Shown here: positions 34,718 through 44,600 of the stretch, one piece after another
Numbering within the stretch: the stretch's first letter is position 1
How the letters are laid out: each line of letters begins with the position of its first letter
Origin: Candidatus Sulfotelmatobacter sp.
Lineage (GTDB): Bacteria > Acidobacteriota > Terriglobia > Terriglobales > Acidobacteriaceae
Assembly: GCA_036500765.1 (NCBI GenBank)
Contig: DASYBM010000004.1
Location: 868,001 to 932,000 of the forward strand
Length of the DNA: 64,000 nt
Direction of reading: 5' to 3'
Position numbers and translations under genes: made by a program
The notes under the pieces: model-generated
The model's database searches: none
What the model was told of the DNA's origin: nothing
What the model saw: the letters and a program-made list of their open reading frames with translations, nothing else

Positions 34718-35179
34718 ATGAAATGTCCTTTTTGCGGATTTGCCAATGACAAAGTCGTCGACTCGCGCGAAAGCAAGGAAGCGGAATCCATCCGCCGCCG
34801 TCGCGAGTGCCTGAAGTGCGGCAAGCGCTTCACGACCTACGAGCGTATCGACGAAATTCCCTACATGGTCGTGAAAAAGGACGGCCGGCGGGAGAAATTT
34901 GACCGTCAGAAAGTTCTCAACGGCCTGCTGCGGGCCTGCGAAAAGCGTCCGGTTCCCATCAGCAAACTCGAACAAATTGTGAACGAATCGGAATCCTTCG
35001 TCATGGAATCCGCTGAGCGCGAGCGCAAGACCAGCGAACTGGGCGAACTCATCATGAACCGCTTGCGCCGCTACGACAAAGTCGCGTATGTGCGCTTCGC
35101 GTCCGTGTACCTCGATTTCAAAGACGTTAAAGAATTCATGAATGAGTTGAAGGATCTGGTGAAAGTCAAAGGAGCGTAA
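34718..35179 (+). CDS. nrdR: Transcriptional regulator NrdR
   Basis: A 153-residue NrdR, the zinc-ribbon/ATP-cone repressor of ribonucleotide reductase genes that senses ATP/dATP. The zinc ribbon is formed by CPFCG (residues 3-7) and CLKCG (about 31-35), and the ATP-cone begins at MVVKKDGRREKFDRQK. Length and sequence are canonical. The start is the ATG at 34718 (MKCPFCGF); the open frame upstream is not conserved. No nrd genes are nearby. It is followed after 88 bp by isocitrate dehydrogenase. Confidence 0.96.
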   Translation: MKCPFCGFANDKVVDSRESKEAESIRRRRECLKCGKRFTTYERIDEIPYMVVKKDGRREKFDRQKVLNGLLRACEKRPVPISKLEQIVNESESFVMESAERERKTSELGELIMNRLRRYDKVAYVRFASVYLDFKDVKEFMNELKDLVKVKGA

Positions 35180-35267
35180 TCAGTGGTCAATGGCTAGTGA
35201 TCTGCGCGGAGTTGCTAACCACTATCCACCGATCGGTTACCACCATTCTCTAAGGACCAATGAAGAA

Positions 35268-36281
35268 ATGTCTCATAAAGTAACCCTAATCCCCGGCGAC
35301 GGCATCGGCCCGGAAGTCACGCAGGCTACCGTGCGCATTCTGGAAGCGACCGGGGTGAAGTTCGATTGGGAAACCTTCGCCGTAGGCGCAGAAGCTTTCG
35401 AAAAATCTGGCGAATACATTCCGAAGGATCTGATTGAGTCCATCGAGCGCACCCGCGTCGGGTTGAAGGGTCCGGTGACGACGCCTGTCGGTGGCGGCTT
35501 TCCCAGCATCAACGTAGCGCTGCGAAAGAAGTTCGAGCTATACGCCAATTTCCGGCCGATCCGCAACCTGCCGCACATTCCCACGCGTTATCCCGACGTC
35601 GATCTGATCATCGTGCGCGAAAACACCGAAAGTCTTTATTCCGGGCTGGAGCACGAGGTGGTGCCCGGGGTGGTTGAAAGCCTGAAGATCATCACCGAGA
35701 AGGCCTCGACGCGCATCGCCAAGTTCGCCTTCGAGTATGCGCGGAAAAATCAGCGCAAGAAGATTCACGCCATCCACAAAGCGAATATCATGAAGTTGTC
35801 GGACGGCCTGTTCCTCCGCTGCTGTCGCATCGTCGCCAAAGATTTTCCCGAGCTTACCTATGCCGAGCACATTGTGGACAACACCTGCATGCAACTGGTG
35901 ATGAACCCTTACCAGTATGACATGCTGGTCATGGAAAATCTTTACGGCGACATCATCTCCGACTTATGCGCCGCATTTGTAGGCGGATTGGGATTTGTGC
36001 CCAGCGCGAACCTCGGGGATGAGTGCGCGATCTTTGAAGCGGTGCACGGATCGGCTCCGGACATCGCGGGTAGAAATCTGGCCAATCCCACGGCGCTGCT
36101 GCGTTCGGCGCTGTTGATGCTGCGTCATCTCGGCGAACACGCGGCATCGACGCAAATTCGCAACGCGCTGGAGCGCGTCTATCGGCACACGGAAAAGCTG
36201 ACCCAGGACATCGGCGGCAAGTCGGGCACATCGCAGTTCGCCGATGCGGTGATTGCAGAGATGCAAACCCCCAGTTCGTAA
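35268..36281 (+). CDS. NAD-type isocitrate dehydrogenase (isocitrate/isopropylmalate family)
   Basis: A 337-residue beta-decarboxylating dehydrogenase. The start MSHKVTLIPGDGIGPEV is canonical, so I begin at 35268 (an AAGGA lies about 11 nt upstream) rather than at the first ATG of the frame. The active-site segments RENTESLYSGLEHEVV, KANIMKLSDGLF, DNTCMQLVMNP and VHGSAPDIAGRNLANPT are present. The NTE-type active-site loop and short length favour NAD-dependent isocitrate dehydrogenase (TCA cycle) over isopropylmalate dehydrogenase. Homoisocitrate activity cannot be excluded without phylogeny. Confidence 0.92.
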   Translation: MSHKVTLIPGDGIGPEVTQATVRILEATGVKFDWETFAVGAEAFEKSGEYIPKDLIESIERTRVGLKGPVTTPVGGGFPSINVALRKKFELYANFRPIRNLPHIPTRYPDVDLIIVRENTESLYSGLEHEVVPGVVESLKIITEKASTRIAKFAFEYARKNQRKKIHAIHKANIMKLSDGLFLRCCRIVAKDFPELTYAEHIVDNTCMQLVMNPYQYDMLVMENLYGDIISDLCAAFVGGLGFVPSANLGDECAIFEAVHGSAPDIAGRNLANPTALLRSALLMLRHLGEHAASTQIRNALERVYRHTEKLTQDIGGKSGTSQFADAVIAEMQTPSS

Positions 36282-36294
36282 TTGCGGAGCCCCA

Positions 36295-36372
36295 GACGCA
36301 TTCGTCCGCGGGCCGTCGCAAAAACCCTGGATTTTACGTTGCTTTGGCCAGACTCCCCCGGACGAATGCGTC
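36295..36372. repeat. Perfect 14-bp inverted repeat downstream of isocitrate dehydrogenase
   Basis: GACGCATTCGTCCG (36295-36308) and its reverse complement CGGACGAATGCGTC (36359-36372) flank a 50-nt spacer, with flanking GGGCC and cccCC extending similarity. It lies between two convergent genes and could fold into a terminator-like structure or be a small mobile repeat. Confidence 0.55.
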
Positions 36373-36384
36373 CGGGCCACGTGT

Positions 36385-37284
36385 TCACCGGCGCTTCAGC
36401 GCCTCCAGTTCTTCCAGCGTCCGCGGCCAGTCCGATCCCAACAATCGGGACAGACTCCGATCCGCAAGAACCTTCCCCCCGGTCTGGCAGCGCGCGCAAT
36501 AGTTGGTTTCTTTATCGGCATAACGGATTCGCAGAATCTTGTCGCCGCACCTTGGGCACGGCAGACCATAACGTCCGTGCACCGCCATGTCTTTGCGAAA
36601 GGCTGTCACCTTTTCTGGAAACGCCGCCTCCGCCTCGGAGCGGAGGCGAGTGATCCAAAGCTGAAGCGTTTCCCGCGTCGCTGCGAACAACCTCTGCCAC
36701 TCATAGGCGCGAAGCTTGTTGGTGACCGTAATCGGCGATAGCTGCGCCGCGTGCAGGATCTCGTCGGAATAAGCATTGCCGATGCCGCTCAACAGTCGCG
36801 GATCGGTGAGTGCTCGCTTCAATGTGTGATTCTCCGCAGTCAGCACTGCCCGAAAAGTATCTAAATCGGAAGCAAAAACATCGATCCCTCCAGCGTCGAA
36901 TGTTCGCAGGCCCTCTCCTCCGCTTACGACGTGAAGCGATGCGCGTTTCTTGCTGCCGGCTTCGGTCAGAACCAGACTTCCCTCAGGGAAATCGAACGCC
37001 GCGAGATTCTGCCGTCCATTCAGCTTCGCCTCAGCAGGCCGCCAATGGAGCCGGCCCGCAATCATCAGGTGCAGCACCAGCCAGAGATCGTCGCCCATGC
37101 CAATCGCAATGCGCTTGCCAACGCGGCGCAGTTCTTTCACCGTGCGCCCCTCTGCGCTCGCCAGCGGCGGCTGCGCTGTGCGGAGAAGAAATGGGCTGGA
37201 CACGCGGATTCGCTTTAGCGGCTGGCCGACGATGCGCGGTTCGAGCGCGGTGATATACGCGGCAATATCCGGCAACTCGGGCAT
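36385..37284 (-). CDS. Formamidopyrimidine-DNA glycosylase / Nei family (Fpg-type)
   Basis: A 299-residue base-excision-repair glycosylase/AP lyase that removes oxidised purines or pyrimidines. The catalytic N-terminal Pro2 and Glu3 are in MPELPD, which fixes the start. The helix-two-turn-helix is GIGNAYSDEILHAAQL, and the C-terminal zinc finger is formed by CPRCG and CARCQ. About 30 residues follow the finger (RSLSRLLGSDWPRTLEELEALK), longer than in typical Fpg. Asp replaces the usual Glu at residue 6, a difference shared by some Nei-like proteins, so Fpg versus endonuclease VIII specificity is undecided. Confidence 0.92.
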   Translation of the reverse strand: MPELPDIAAYITALEPRIVGQPLKRIRVSSPFLLRTAQPPLASAEGRTVKELRRVGKRIAIGMGDDLWLVLHLMIAGRLHWRPAEAKLNGRQNLAAFDFPEGSLVLTEAGSKKRASLHVVSGGEGLRTFDAGGIDVFASDLDTFRAVLTAENHTLKRALTDPRLLSGIGNAYSDEILHAAQLSPITVTNKLRAYEWQRLFAATRETLQLWITRLRSEAEAAFPEKVTAFRKDMAVHGRYGLPCPRCGDKILRIRYADKETNYCARCQTGGKVLADRSLSRLLGSDWPRTLEELEALKRR

Positions 37285-37376
37285 AAATTATAGATACAGC
37301 TTGCACGGTGACGCAGGCAATTTGCAATCGGTGCTCGCGCGCCGAGGGAAAAAATCGATTTGTATACATTCCGCAT

Positions 37377-37406
37377 TTGACTCGCGCGCTCGGTTCGGAG
37401 TACAGT
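37377..37406 (+). promoter_or_regulatory. Putative sigma-70 promoter of hemH
   Basis: The -35 box is TTGACT (37377-37382) and the -10 box TACAGT (37401-37406), separated by 18 nt. They lie about 25 nt before the hemH start in the divergent gap with the glycosylase gene. Confidence 0.5.
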
Positions 37407-37431
37407 GGCGCGTTCTGGGGATACTGGGGAA

Positions 37432-38499
37432 ATGACGCGCACAACACGGCGTGTAGGGATAGTCCTCTTTCAGCTGGGTGGACCCGACACTCTGGAAGCG
37501 ATCGAACCGTTTTTGTATAACCTCTTCTGCGACCCCGATATTATTGACTTTCCTTTTGCCCGCATCGGCCGCAAACCTCTCGCTAAACTGATTTCGACGA
37601 CGCGGGCACGCAAGGTACAGCATCATTACGCCGCCATTGGCGGAGGCTCTCCCATACGACGGAACACGGAACGGCAGGCCCGGGCACTTGAAATCGAACT
37701 GCGCGGCCGGGGCGTCGACGCGCACTGCTTTGTGGCGATGCGGTACTGGCACCCGTTCACCCGTGAGGCGATCCAGCAACTGCGAGCCGCTGATTGCGAT
37801 GAAGTCGTGCTGCTGCCCTTGTACCCGCAGCATTCCTCGACTACGACGGGCTCGAGTTTGAATGAATGGCGACGGCTCTTCACGGATGACCTGCCGATCC
37901 ATTGCGTTGACACTTTCTATCGTAATACGATGTATCTGGATGCCGTTATCGAGAAGGTAAACGAAGCGCTGGCGCGCTTCCCCAATCCGGAGCGGCCGGA
38001 AATTGTGTTCAGCGCACACAGCATTCCAATGTCGATAGTTGAAAAAGGCGACCCATACAAGCGGCAGATCGAGGAAACAGTGCAGCTTCTGGCTGAGCGC
38101 GGCGGCTGGAGCAATCCCTACCGACTCTGTTACCAGAGTAAAGTGGGAGCCAGTCGCTGGCTTCAGCCTTCACTGCGCCATACTCTTCGGCAGTTGGCGG
38201 CGGAGCGGGTGCGCGAGATATGTGTGGTCCCAGTGGCTTTTGTCTCCGATCATGTCGAAACGCTGGGAGAGATCGATCACGAGGCCCGCGAAGAAGCGAA
38301 AGAACTCGGATTTGTACAGTTTGAAATGAGCGCCGGACTGAACGATTCACCAAAATTCGTACAAGCCCTGGGGCGGATCGTGCTCGAATGCCTGGGCCAG
38401 TCGGTTCATCCTCTGGTTTCTCTGAACATGATCCCAATGAACGTAACAGGTGGAAAATTTGCCGCGCCGGAATACGTGGCTGCGTCCGGTTTGGATTAG
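37432..38499 (+). CDS. hemH: Ferrochelatase
   Basis: A 355-residue HemH, which inserts Fe2+ into protoporphyrin IX, or in coproporphyrin-pathway organisms into coproporphyrin III. The metal-site His is in FSAHSIP, and LPLYPQHSSTTTGS and CYQSKVGASRWLQPS match the family. The start at 37432 (MTRTTRRVGIVLFQLGGPDT) has GGGGAA just upstream. It stands directly before the Rieske/cytochrome b/multiheme cytochrome genes on the same strand (62-bp gap), which fits a role in heme supply for that complex. Confidence 0.95.
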   Translation: MTRTTRRVGIVLFQLGGPDTLEAIEPFLYNLFCDPDIIDFPFARIGRKPLAKLISTTRARKVQHHYAAIGGGSPIRRNTERQARALEIELRGRGVDAHCFVAMRYWHPFTREAIQQLRAADCDEVVLLPLYPQHSSTTTGSSLNEWRRLFTDDLPIHCVDTFYRNTMYLDAVIEKVNEALARFPNPERPEIVFSAHSIPMSIVEKGDPYKRQIEETVQLLAERGGWSNPYRLCYQSKVGASRWLQPSLRHTLRQLAAERVREICVVPVAFVSDHVETLGEIDHEAREEAKELGFVQFEMSAGLNDSPKFVQALGRIVLECLGQSVHPLVSLNMIPMNVTGGKFAAPEYVAASGLD

Positions 38500-38560
38500 A
38501 TATGCAGATCGTCAAGCATCCGGATCGAAGTATCACGATCGCGTAACAGGAGGAGAGTTC

Positions 38561-39247
38561 ATGGCGGAGCCGGAGACCCCGCAGGTCAATCCGAATCCCG
38601 AGGCCGCGAAGCCCGAAGCAACGAAACCCGCAGCGCCGAAATCCGCAACCGCGCCGTCCGCGACGACGCCGCCGCAGGACGCCACAAAGTATGTTGGCAC
38701 GCCGGCGGTAGGAACCTCGAAAGCGGCAGCGGCAGCGGGCGTGGCTGGAACGGCTCCATCGACCGACATCGACCGTCACCGCCGTCGTTTCGTCTGGACC
38801 ATGGTTACCGGGTTCCTGATGGCATGGTTCCTGGCGTTTTTCCGGTTCTTCCTGCCGCGCACTCTCTTCGAACCGAACTCGGTTTTCAAGATCGGCTACC
38901 CGTCGGAATTCGCGCTCGGTGTCGATACTAAGTTTCAGCAGAAATACCGCATTTGGGTAGATCGCACGCCCGATCGGCTGTTCGTGATTTATGCGCGCTG
39001 CACGCATCTGGGCTGCACGCCCGATTGGAAGCCCAGCGAAAATAAATTCAAGTGTCCCTGCCACGGCAGCGGTTACGACAGCGAAGGGATCAACTTTGAA
39101 GGCCCTGCGCCGCGGCCCATGGACCGAGCGAAGGTCGAACTTGCGCCCGATGGACAGATCATAGTCGACACTTCGCGGCTCTATCAGTGGCCAAAGGGAC
39201 AGCCCACGCACTTCAACGATCCCGGAGCGTTCTTGACGGGAGTGTAG
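38561..39247 (+). CDS. Rieske iron-sulfur protein of a bc-type complex
   Basis: A 228-residue Rieske protein with two cluster-binding loops, CTHLGC and CPCHGSGY (two Cys and two His), anchored by one transmembrane helix at about residues 70-95. The first 65 residues are Pro/Ala/Glu/Lys-rich and presumably disordered on the cytoplasmic side, which is unusual. The ATG at 38561 has an excellent AGGAGGAG ribosome site, so the earlier in-frame ATG is rejected. It transfers electrons from quinol at the Qo site to the cytochrome c encoded three genes downstream. The next gene encodes the b6-like cytochrome b. Confidence 0.94.
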   Translation: MAEPETPQVNPNPEAAKPEATKPAAPKSATAPSATTPPQDATKYVGTPAVGTSKAAAAAGVAGTAPSTDIDRHRRRFVWTMVTGFLMAWFLAFFRFFLPRTLFEPNSVFKIGYPSEFALGVDTKFQQKYRIWVDRTPDRLFVIYARCTHLGCTPDWKPSENKFKCPCHGSGYDSEGINFEGPAPRPMDRAKVELAPDGQIIVDTSRLYQWPKGQPTHFNDPGAFLTGV

Positions 39248-39287
39248 AAGTCGTTTTGAAAGTTGAGAAAAAAGAAGGAAAGCAAAA

Positions 39288-39328
39288 GCAGGTTCCTCGA
39301 GTCGTCGCTCCGGCTCGCTCGGAATGAC
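39288..39328. repeat. Dispersed palindromic repeat copy
   Basis: It starts GCAGGTTCCTCGAGTCGTC and ends GGCTCGCTCGGAATGACA, with a second partial GATCGGAATGACA after it. It lies in the 115-bp gap between the Rieske and cytochrome b genes. Confidence 0.65.
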
Positions 39329-39362
39329 ATGAGGATCGGAATGACAAAGGACAAATGGAATT

Positions 39363-40334
39363 ATGGCCGAAGAGAATAATCCGACTGGCGGAAACGGCAA
39401 GGGTGGTAACGCCAAGAACGGTGCCAAGGCAGGGTTGCTCGAGAAAGTAACCACCGGGGTTAAAGAGGATATCCAAGCCCTCAAGACCGACATGCCTGCC
39501 AAGGCCAAGGAACAGATTGAGGGGTTGAAAGATCCGACCAAGACTCAGGTCTACACCTCGATCTTCCGCCACAAGCACGACGACACGCCGCGCAATCGGG
39601 CGCTGGGCGTGCTTTCCAACGTGTTCCTCCATTTGCATCCGGCGAAGATCAATCGCGATGCCGTGCGCTACAGCTACACCTGGGGCATGGGTGGGATCAC
39701 CTTCTACCTCTTCATCATTCTCACCTACACCGGCGTGCTGCTCATGTTTTATTACCACCCCAGCAAGGTGCAGGCATTCCGCGACGTGCTTTATCTCGAA
39801 CACGACGTTCCCTTCGGGAAGATATTGCGCAACATGCATCGCTGGGCGGCTCACCTGATGGTGATCGGCGTATGGCTGCACATGTTCCGCGTATTTCTGA
39901 CCGGATCGTATAAAAAACCCCGAGAGTTCAACTGGAATATCGGCGTGCTGCTGCTGGTGTTCACTCTGCTGCTTTCGTTCACGGGATATTTGCTGCCGGA
40001 CGATCAACTCGGGTTCTGGGCGGTCACGGTCGGCACGAACATGGCGCGGGCCACGCCGCTGTTGGGGCATGAGGGACCGTTTGGGTCGATGCTCGGCATG
40101 ACTCCATACAATGACGTTCGCTTTGGATTGCTCGGCGGATCGATCGTCGATGCGAATGCGTTGTTGCGGTCTTATATCTGGCACTGCATTGGGATTCCGA
40201 TTGTGGCGTCGGTGCTGATGATTGTGCACTTCTGGCGCGTAAGAAAAGACGGCGGAATTTCAGGCCCGGCGCCTGTGATGCTGGAGGCCGAGGCGGACAA
40301 GCCGCGCAGGGGCCCGAAGGCGGCGGGAGAGTGA
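39363..40334 (+). CDS. Cytochrome b (b6-like N-terminal half)
   Basis: A 323-residue b6-type cytochrome b with four transmembrane helices. The heme ligands are two His pairs: in MHRWAAHLMVIGVWLHMFR (14 apart) and in WHCIGIPIVASVLMIVH (15 apart). The second spacing is the b6f/Firmicutes type. KKPREFNW and ISGPAP also match b6. The Cys that binds the extra heme cn in b6f is Gly here (WGMGGIT), so that heme is not predicted. A hydrophilic N-terminal extension of about 85 residues rich in Lys, Gly and Asn is unusual. It forms the quinol-oxidising core with the following subunit-IV-like protein. Confidence 0.94.
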   Translation: MAEENNPTGGNGKGGNAKNGAKAGLLEKVTTGVKEDIQALKTDMPAKAKEQIEGLKDPTKTQVYTSIFRHKHDDTPRNRALGVLSNVFLHLHPAKINRDAVRYSYTWGMGGITFYLFIILTYTGVLLMFYYHPSKVQAFRDVLYLEHDVPFGKILRNMHRWAAHLMVIGVWLHMFRVFLTGSYKKPREFNWNIGVLLLVFTLLLSFTGYLLPDDQLGFWAVTVGTNMARATPLLGHEGPFGSMLGMTPYNDVRFGLLGGSIVDANALLRSYIWHCIGIPIVASVLMIVHFWRVRKDGGISGPAPVMLEAEADKPRRGPKAAGE

Positions 40335-40394
40335 TGAGATCTTGCTCAATAGGATCTCATTCCGAACAGGGGTGATGAAGTCTTGCCAATGTGA

Positions 40395-40499
40395 TGTCAT
40401 TCCGAACAGGCCGGAACGGCCTGTGAGGAACCTGCTGTTTTGCTTGTGGTGACAAAAAGCAGGTTCCTCACCGCCGCTTCGCCACAGTTCGGAATGACA
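40395..40499. repeat. Large inverted repeat made of two dispersed-repeat copies
   Basis: GTCATTCCGAAC (40395-40406) is mirrored by GTTCGGAATGAC (40488-40499), and AGGAACCTGCT (40426-40436) by AGCAGGTTCCT (40458-40468). The whole can fold into one long hairpin. It fills most of the 228-bp gap between the two cytochrome b genes. A partial related block (ggatctcattccgaacagg) precedes it at about 40358. Confidence 0.75.
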
Positions 40500-40562
40500 A
40501 GTTAAGAATCGAATGACAAGTAAGAATCAATGGTCGTTACGGTACTGATTCGAGAATAATTT

Positions 40563-41492
40563 ATGGACTGGCGACAACTTTGGGAGATCTGTTCGGCGCC
40601 GGACAACGTGCCGATCGTGGGCTTGATTCCGCTGCTGGCCTTTTACATTTACCTGGCGGTGAAACAGGCGAAGGCCAACGATCAGTTGATCGCTCAGCTC
40701 GAGGCCGATCCTGCCCTCGCCAAGACGCACCACCGCAAGACCTGGCCCTTCAAACCCGGCTGGGCCAAGGAAGTGCACGTCTGGCCATTCTTGCTGCGCA
40801 TCGAATTCCTCGCAGCGATTATCATCACGATCATTCTCATGGTCTGGTCAATTACGCTGAATGCCCCGCTCGAAGAACCAGCCAATCCCAACCTGACGAT
40901 GAATCCTGCGAAGGCTCCGTGGTATTTCCTCGGCCTTCAGGAGATGCTTGTTTATTTCGATCCTTGGATCGCCGGCGTGGTCATGCCCACCATGATCATC
41001 GTTGGCCTTATGGTGATCCCTTATATCGATACGAATCCGCTGGGCAGCGGATATTACACGTGGAAGCAGCGCAAGTTTTCGATTTCGACTTTTATGTTTG
41101 GGTTTGTGATTCTGTGGGTCGCGATGATCATTATTGGGACGTTCATCCGCGGCCCTGGCTGGCAGTGGTTCTGGCCGGGGCAGACTTGGGATCACAACCG
41201 GCTGATTTACGAGGTGAACCGCGATCTGCCCGATCTGTTTGCGATCACCTCGAACCTGGGCAAAGCGATTTTCGGCGCGATTGTCGTCGGAGGATTTTAT
41301 CTGATCGGCGGCGGCGCGGTGTATTCGCTGTTTAGGCGCAAAATGCCGAAAGATTTCCAGCGCATGAGCCTGTTGCAATTTTCGCTGATGACGTTCTTGT
41401 GGCTGACCATGGTCGCGCTTCCTTTGAAGATGGCGCTGCGCCTGTTGTGGCACATCAAGTATGTGTGGATTACGCCCTGGTTCAACGTGTGA
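40563..41492 (+). CDS. Cytochrome b C-terminal half (subunit IV-like)
   Basis: A 309-residue membrane protein equivalent to b6f subunit IV or the C-terminal half of cytochrome b. The Qo-site PEWY motif appears as APWY in NPAKAPWYFLGLQEML. The N-terminus has a separate helix (GLIPLLAFYIYLAV) and a Lys-rich loop before the three canonical helices, and two further hydrophobic segments follow (around VVGGFYLIGGGAVY and MTFLWLTMVALPL), so it is longer than subunit IV. With the b6-like protein it makes a split cytochrome b. Confidence 0.92.
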   Translation: MDWRQLWEICSAPDNVPIVGLIPLLAFYIYLAVKQAKANDQLIAQLEADPALAKTHHRKTWPFKPGWAKEVHVWPFLLRIEFLAAIIITIILMVWSITLNAPLEEPANPNLTMNPAKAPWYFLGLQEMLVYFDPWIAGVVMPTMIIVGLMVIPYIDTNPLGSGYYTWKQRKFSISTFMFGFVILWVAMIIIGTFIRGPGWQWFWPGQTWDHNRLIYEVNRDLPDLFAITSNLGKAIFGAIVVGGFYLIGGGAVYSLFRRKMPKDFQRMSLLQFSLMTFLWLTMVALPLKMALRLLWHIKYVWITPWFNV

Positions 41493-41495
41493 AAC

Positions 41496-41589
41496 CGTCG
41501 TCGGTCGTTAGTCGTTGGCCGAGCACGACCGCTTACAGCGTATATCGATCACAAACGACCAACGACCAACGACTAACGACTAACGACTG
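41496..41589. repeat. Tandem/inverted cgttagtcgttgg-type repeat, copy 2
   Basis: The left arm reads gtcgtcggtcgttagtcgtt; the right arm has several units of aacgaccaacg and actaacgac (41553-41587). The arms are inverted relative to each other around a spacer with cttacagcgtatatcgatc. It lies between the cytochrome b and multiheme cytochrome c genes. Confidence 0.7.
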
Positions 41590-41604
41590 AATTCGGAGGA
41601 AGCG

Positions 41605-44600
41605 GTGCCTGAGAAGCCTATCCCCGAGCAGGATCCGATAACCGGAAAATCGTACGCGCTGCATTACATGGTGGCGACGGTGATTCTTATTGCCACGCTG
41701 TTCTGGGCGCTCTATGACGAGGCCTGGGGACAGCGCCCGTGGAAGGAATTGCAGGACCAGTGGAAGACTCGCTACAGCGCCTTCCTGAACACGGCGAAGT
41801 CGAAATCTGCCAAGGCGGAAGATTCGGTCGAGCACGATCCGCAATATGTGGCTTTAAAGCAGGATTACGAAAAGGCCTATCAGGATTCGAAGCCGCAGGG
41901 CGATGAAATTCGTAAGAAATTGGACGATGCAAGCGCGCGCTTACTTGCCGTGCAGAGCGTCTTTACCGATCGCCGCGCCTATGTGAATGCGCTGACCTAC
42001 GAACTGGAAACCAGCACCAGCGCCTCATCGAAGGCCAGCAAACAGAAAGAGATCGACTCCTATAAGGCCGAGCAGGCGACGGTCACATTCCCAGACGGCA
42101 CCAAAAAGAAGTTCACGTTCCCGCAATTGGAAGAGACTTACAACGAAATCCGCGACGAGCGGACCAAGCTCAGCCTGGAACTCGGCGACGCTCTGAAACC
42201 GGTGACCGCCGCCAAGGCGAAGATGGATGAATACATCTCCGATCACCTGGTGGACCTGACACCGCAACAGATTGAAGGCTTGAAAAAGAGGGCGACGGAA
42301 TGGGATCCAGCGATTGTCCAGATCAATGTTGCCGAAGCGAACATTGTCGACCGCTGTGAGTCCTGCCACATGAACGCGCGGGAACCGATCAAGGTCACCG
42401 CCGCCGCCATGATGGCAAAGGGAGAGAAGAAGCCGGACGAATATGCGAATGCGTTTGTAAGCCATCCCGAACCGGAGTTGCTGTCGCTGCACGACCCTGA
42501 AAAGTTCGGTTGTTCGCCTTGTCACCAGGGCAATGGCCGTGCCACGACGAGCATTGAGAAGGCCCACGGAAATTATGAGCACTGGTTGTGGCCGCTGTAT
42601 CCGAAAGAGAATTCGCAGGCGGGCTGCCAGACTTGCCATGCTGCCGATATGGTGCTGGCCAGCGGCGACATGCAGTTCGAGACCATCAATGCGGGAAAAG
42701 ATCTGTTCCGCCAGCGCGGCTGCATGGGCTGCCATCGCTATGAGGGATATGACAAAGAGCCCGAAGATCTGAACTCGGTTGGGCAGCAGATCAAGCAAAT
42801 TGAGACGCAAAAAAGAGAGAACGTCAAGAATTCCGCAGACCTGATGAAGCAGGCTGACGCTGCATCATCGAACGACGAAGCGAATGCGCTGAACGGCAAG
42901 GCGGTTGACTTGCGAGTGGCGAATAGCAAGCTGGACGCCCGACTCCAGCAGCTCGACTTTCAGTCGCACAGCCTGATGCAGGATGAGAAAAAAGTTGGTC
43001 CGAACCTGAAAGACGTCCGACTAAAGTTGAACAAGGCCTGGATTCCGGTGTGGCTGAAGAAGCCGTCGGATTTTCGCCCGACGACCAAGATGCCGAACTT
43101 CCGTCTGAACGATCATCAGATTCAGGCGATATCGGCATTCATCTGGCAATCGGGATTCACCGATGCCCTGCCGAAGCACAAGCCCGGAAACGCCGCGCAC
43201 GGAAAAGAACTTTTCGAGACACGTGGATGCCTCGCCTGCCACTCGATCGGTGAAGGCGATCAGACGATGGGCGGGACGTTTGCCGCCAACCTCTCGCGCG
43301 TCGGCGAAAAAGCGAACTACGACTATCTTGTCCGCTGGATTCATAATCCACGCGAGCGTACGCGGCCCTACTCTCCATCCGAGAAGAAAGATATCGGTCC
43401 TGAGGATTACGCGAAGAAGGGCCTTCCCTACGTGTTTGACCTCGAGCACAGTAAAGATCCAAACGATGGCCACGAAATGCAAGTGCAGAACATGACAGTG
43501 ATGCCGAACCTGCGTCTGAGTCCTGAGGACGCGGAAGACATTGCGACGTATCTGCTGACGCAGAAGAAGAAGGAGCCTTCGTCGTACCCGGACGCATCAT
43601 TCATGGATGATCCGGCGCTAAAGACAGAGGGCCAGAAGTGGGTGCGGCATTACGGCTGTGCCGGGTGCCACGAAATCGCGGGCATGGAAGATGAAGGCCG
43701 CATCGGTACCGAGTTGACTTTTGAGGGCAGCAAGCCGATCGAGCGGCTCGACTTCGCCTTGTTCACGGAAGCCGCACAGCGCGGCGGCAAAGACGCCGAG
43801 CCGATCAAAGATAAAGAAGACCTCGCGCGATTGCCCGATGGTCCGGCGAAAGAACCCTGGTACGACCACAAAGGATTCTTCGAACACAAGTTGGCCGAGC
43901 CGAATGTCTACGATCAAGGCAAGGTGAAGAGCGAGACCGAAGCTCTGCGCATGCCGAACGTTCATCTCACCAAAGATCAGGTGCTCAACCTCACAACATT
44001 CCTGCTCGGAAGTCAGGAGACTTCCCTGCCCCAGAGTTATCAGTACAAGCCGGGAGATGCGCGGCACGATATTCAGGAAGGCTGGTGGATCGTCAAGAAA
44101 TACAACTGCATGGGATGCCATCAGTTTATTCCGGGGCAGCGCACGATTCTAATGGGATTGCCGCAGTATCAGGATGCGCAGGAACAGTTGCCGCCGAAGC
44201 TGTTGACGGAAGGCGCGCGCGTCGATCCGGAATGGCTGCGGAAATTCTTGTCGAATCCCGCGCTCAGCACGACCGACACGAATCGCAATGGCGTGCGGCC
44301 TTACTTGAAAGTGCGGATGCCAACTTTCTCCTTCTCGGATAACGAGTTGCGAAAGCTGGTCCGATTCTTTCAGGCTTTGTCGCAGCAGCCGCTTCCTTAT
44401 ATTCCCGAGGAAGTGCCGACGCTCACAGCCAAAGAGACGGATATGGCGCGCAGTTTGTTCTCGAGCACCGCTGCGCCATGCTTGAAGTGCCACGCTACCG
44501 GCGATCCTTCGCACGATAAGATTGCGACTGCACCGAACTTTCTGCTGGCCAAGGAACGGTTGAAGCCGGATTGGGTGGAGCGCTGGATTACGGATCCGCA

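Noticed and set aside
37285..37296. TATAAT-like box immediately before the Fpg-type start codon (minus strand)
   Set aside because: It is only 2 nt from the ATG, whose position is fixed by the catalytic Pro2, so a transcript would begin inside the gene. Probably chance.
38009..39541. 510-codon minus-strand open frame over hemH, Rieske and cytochrome b genes
   Set aside because: It covers three genes with unmistakable motifs on the plus strand and has no recognisable sequence itself.
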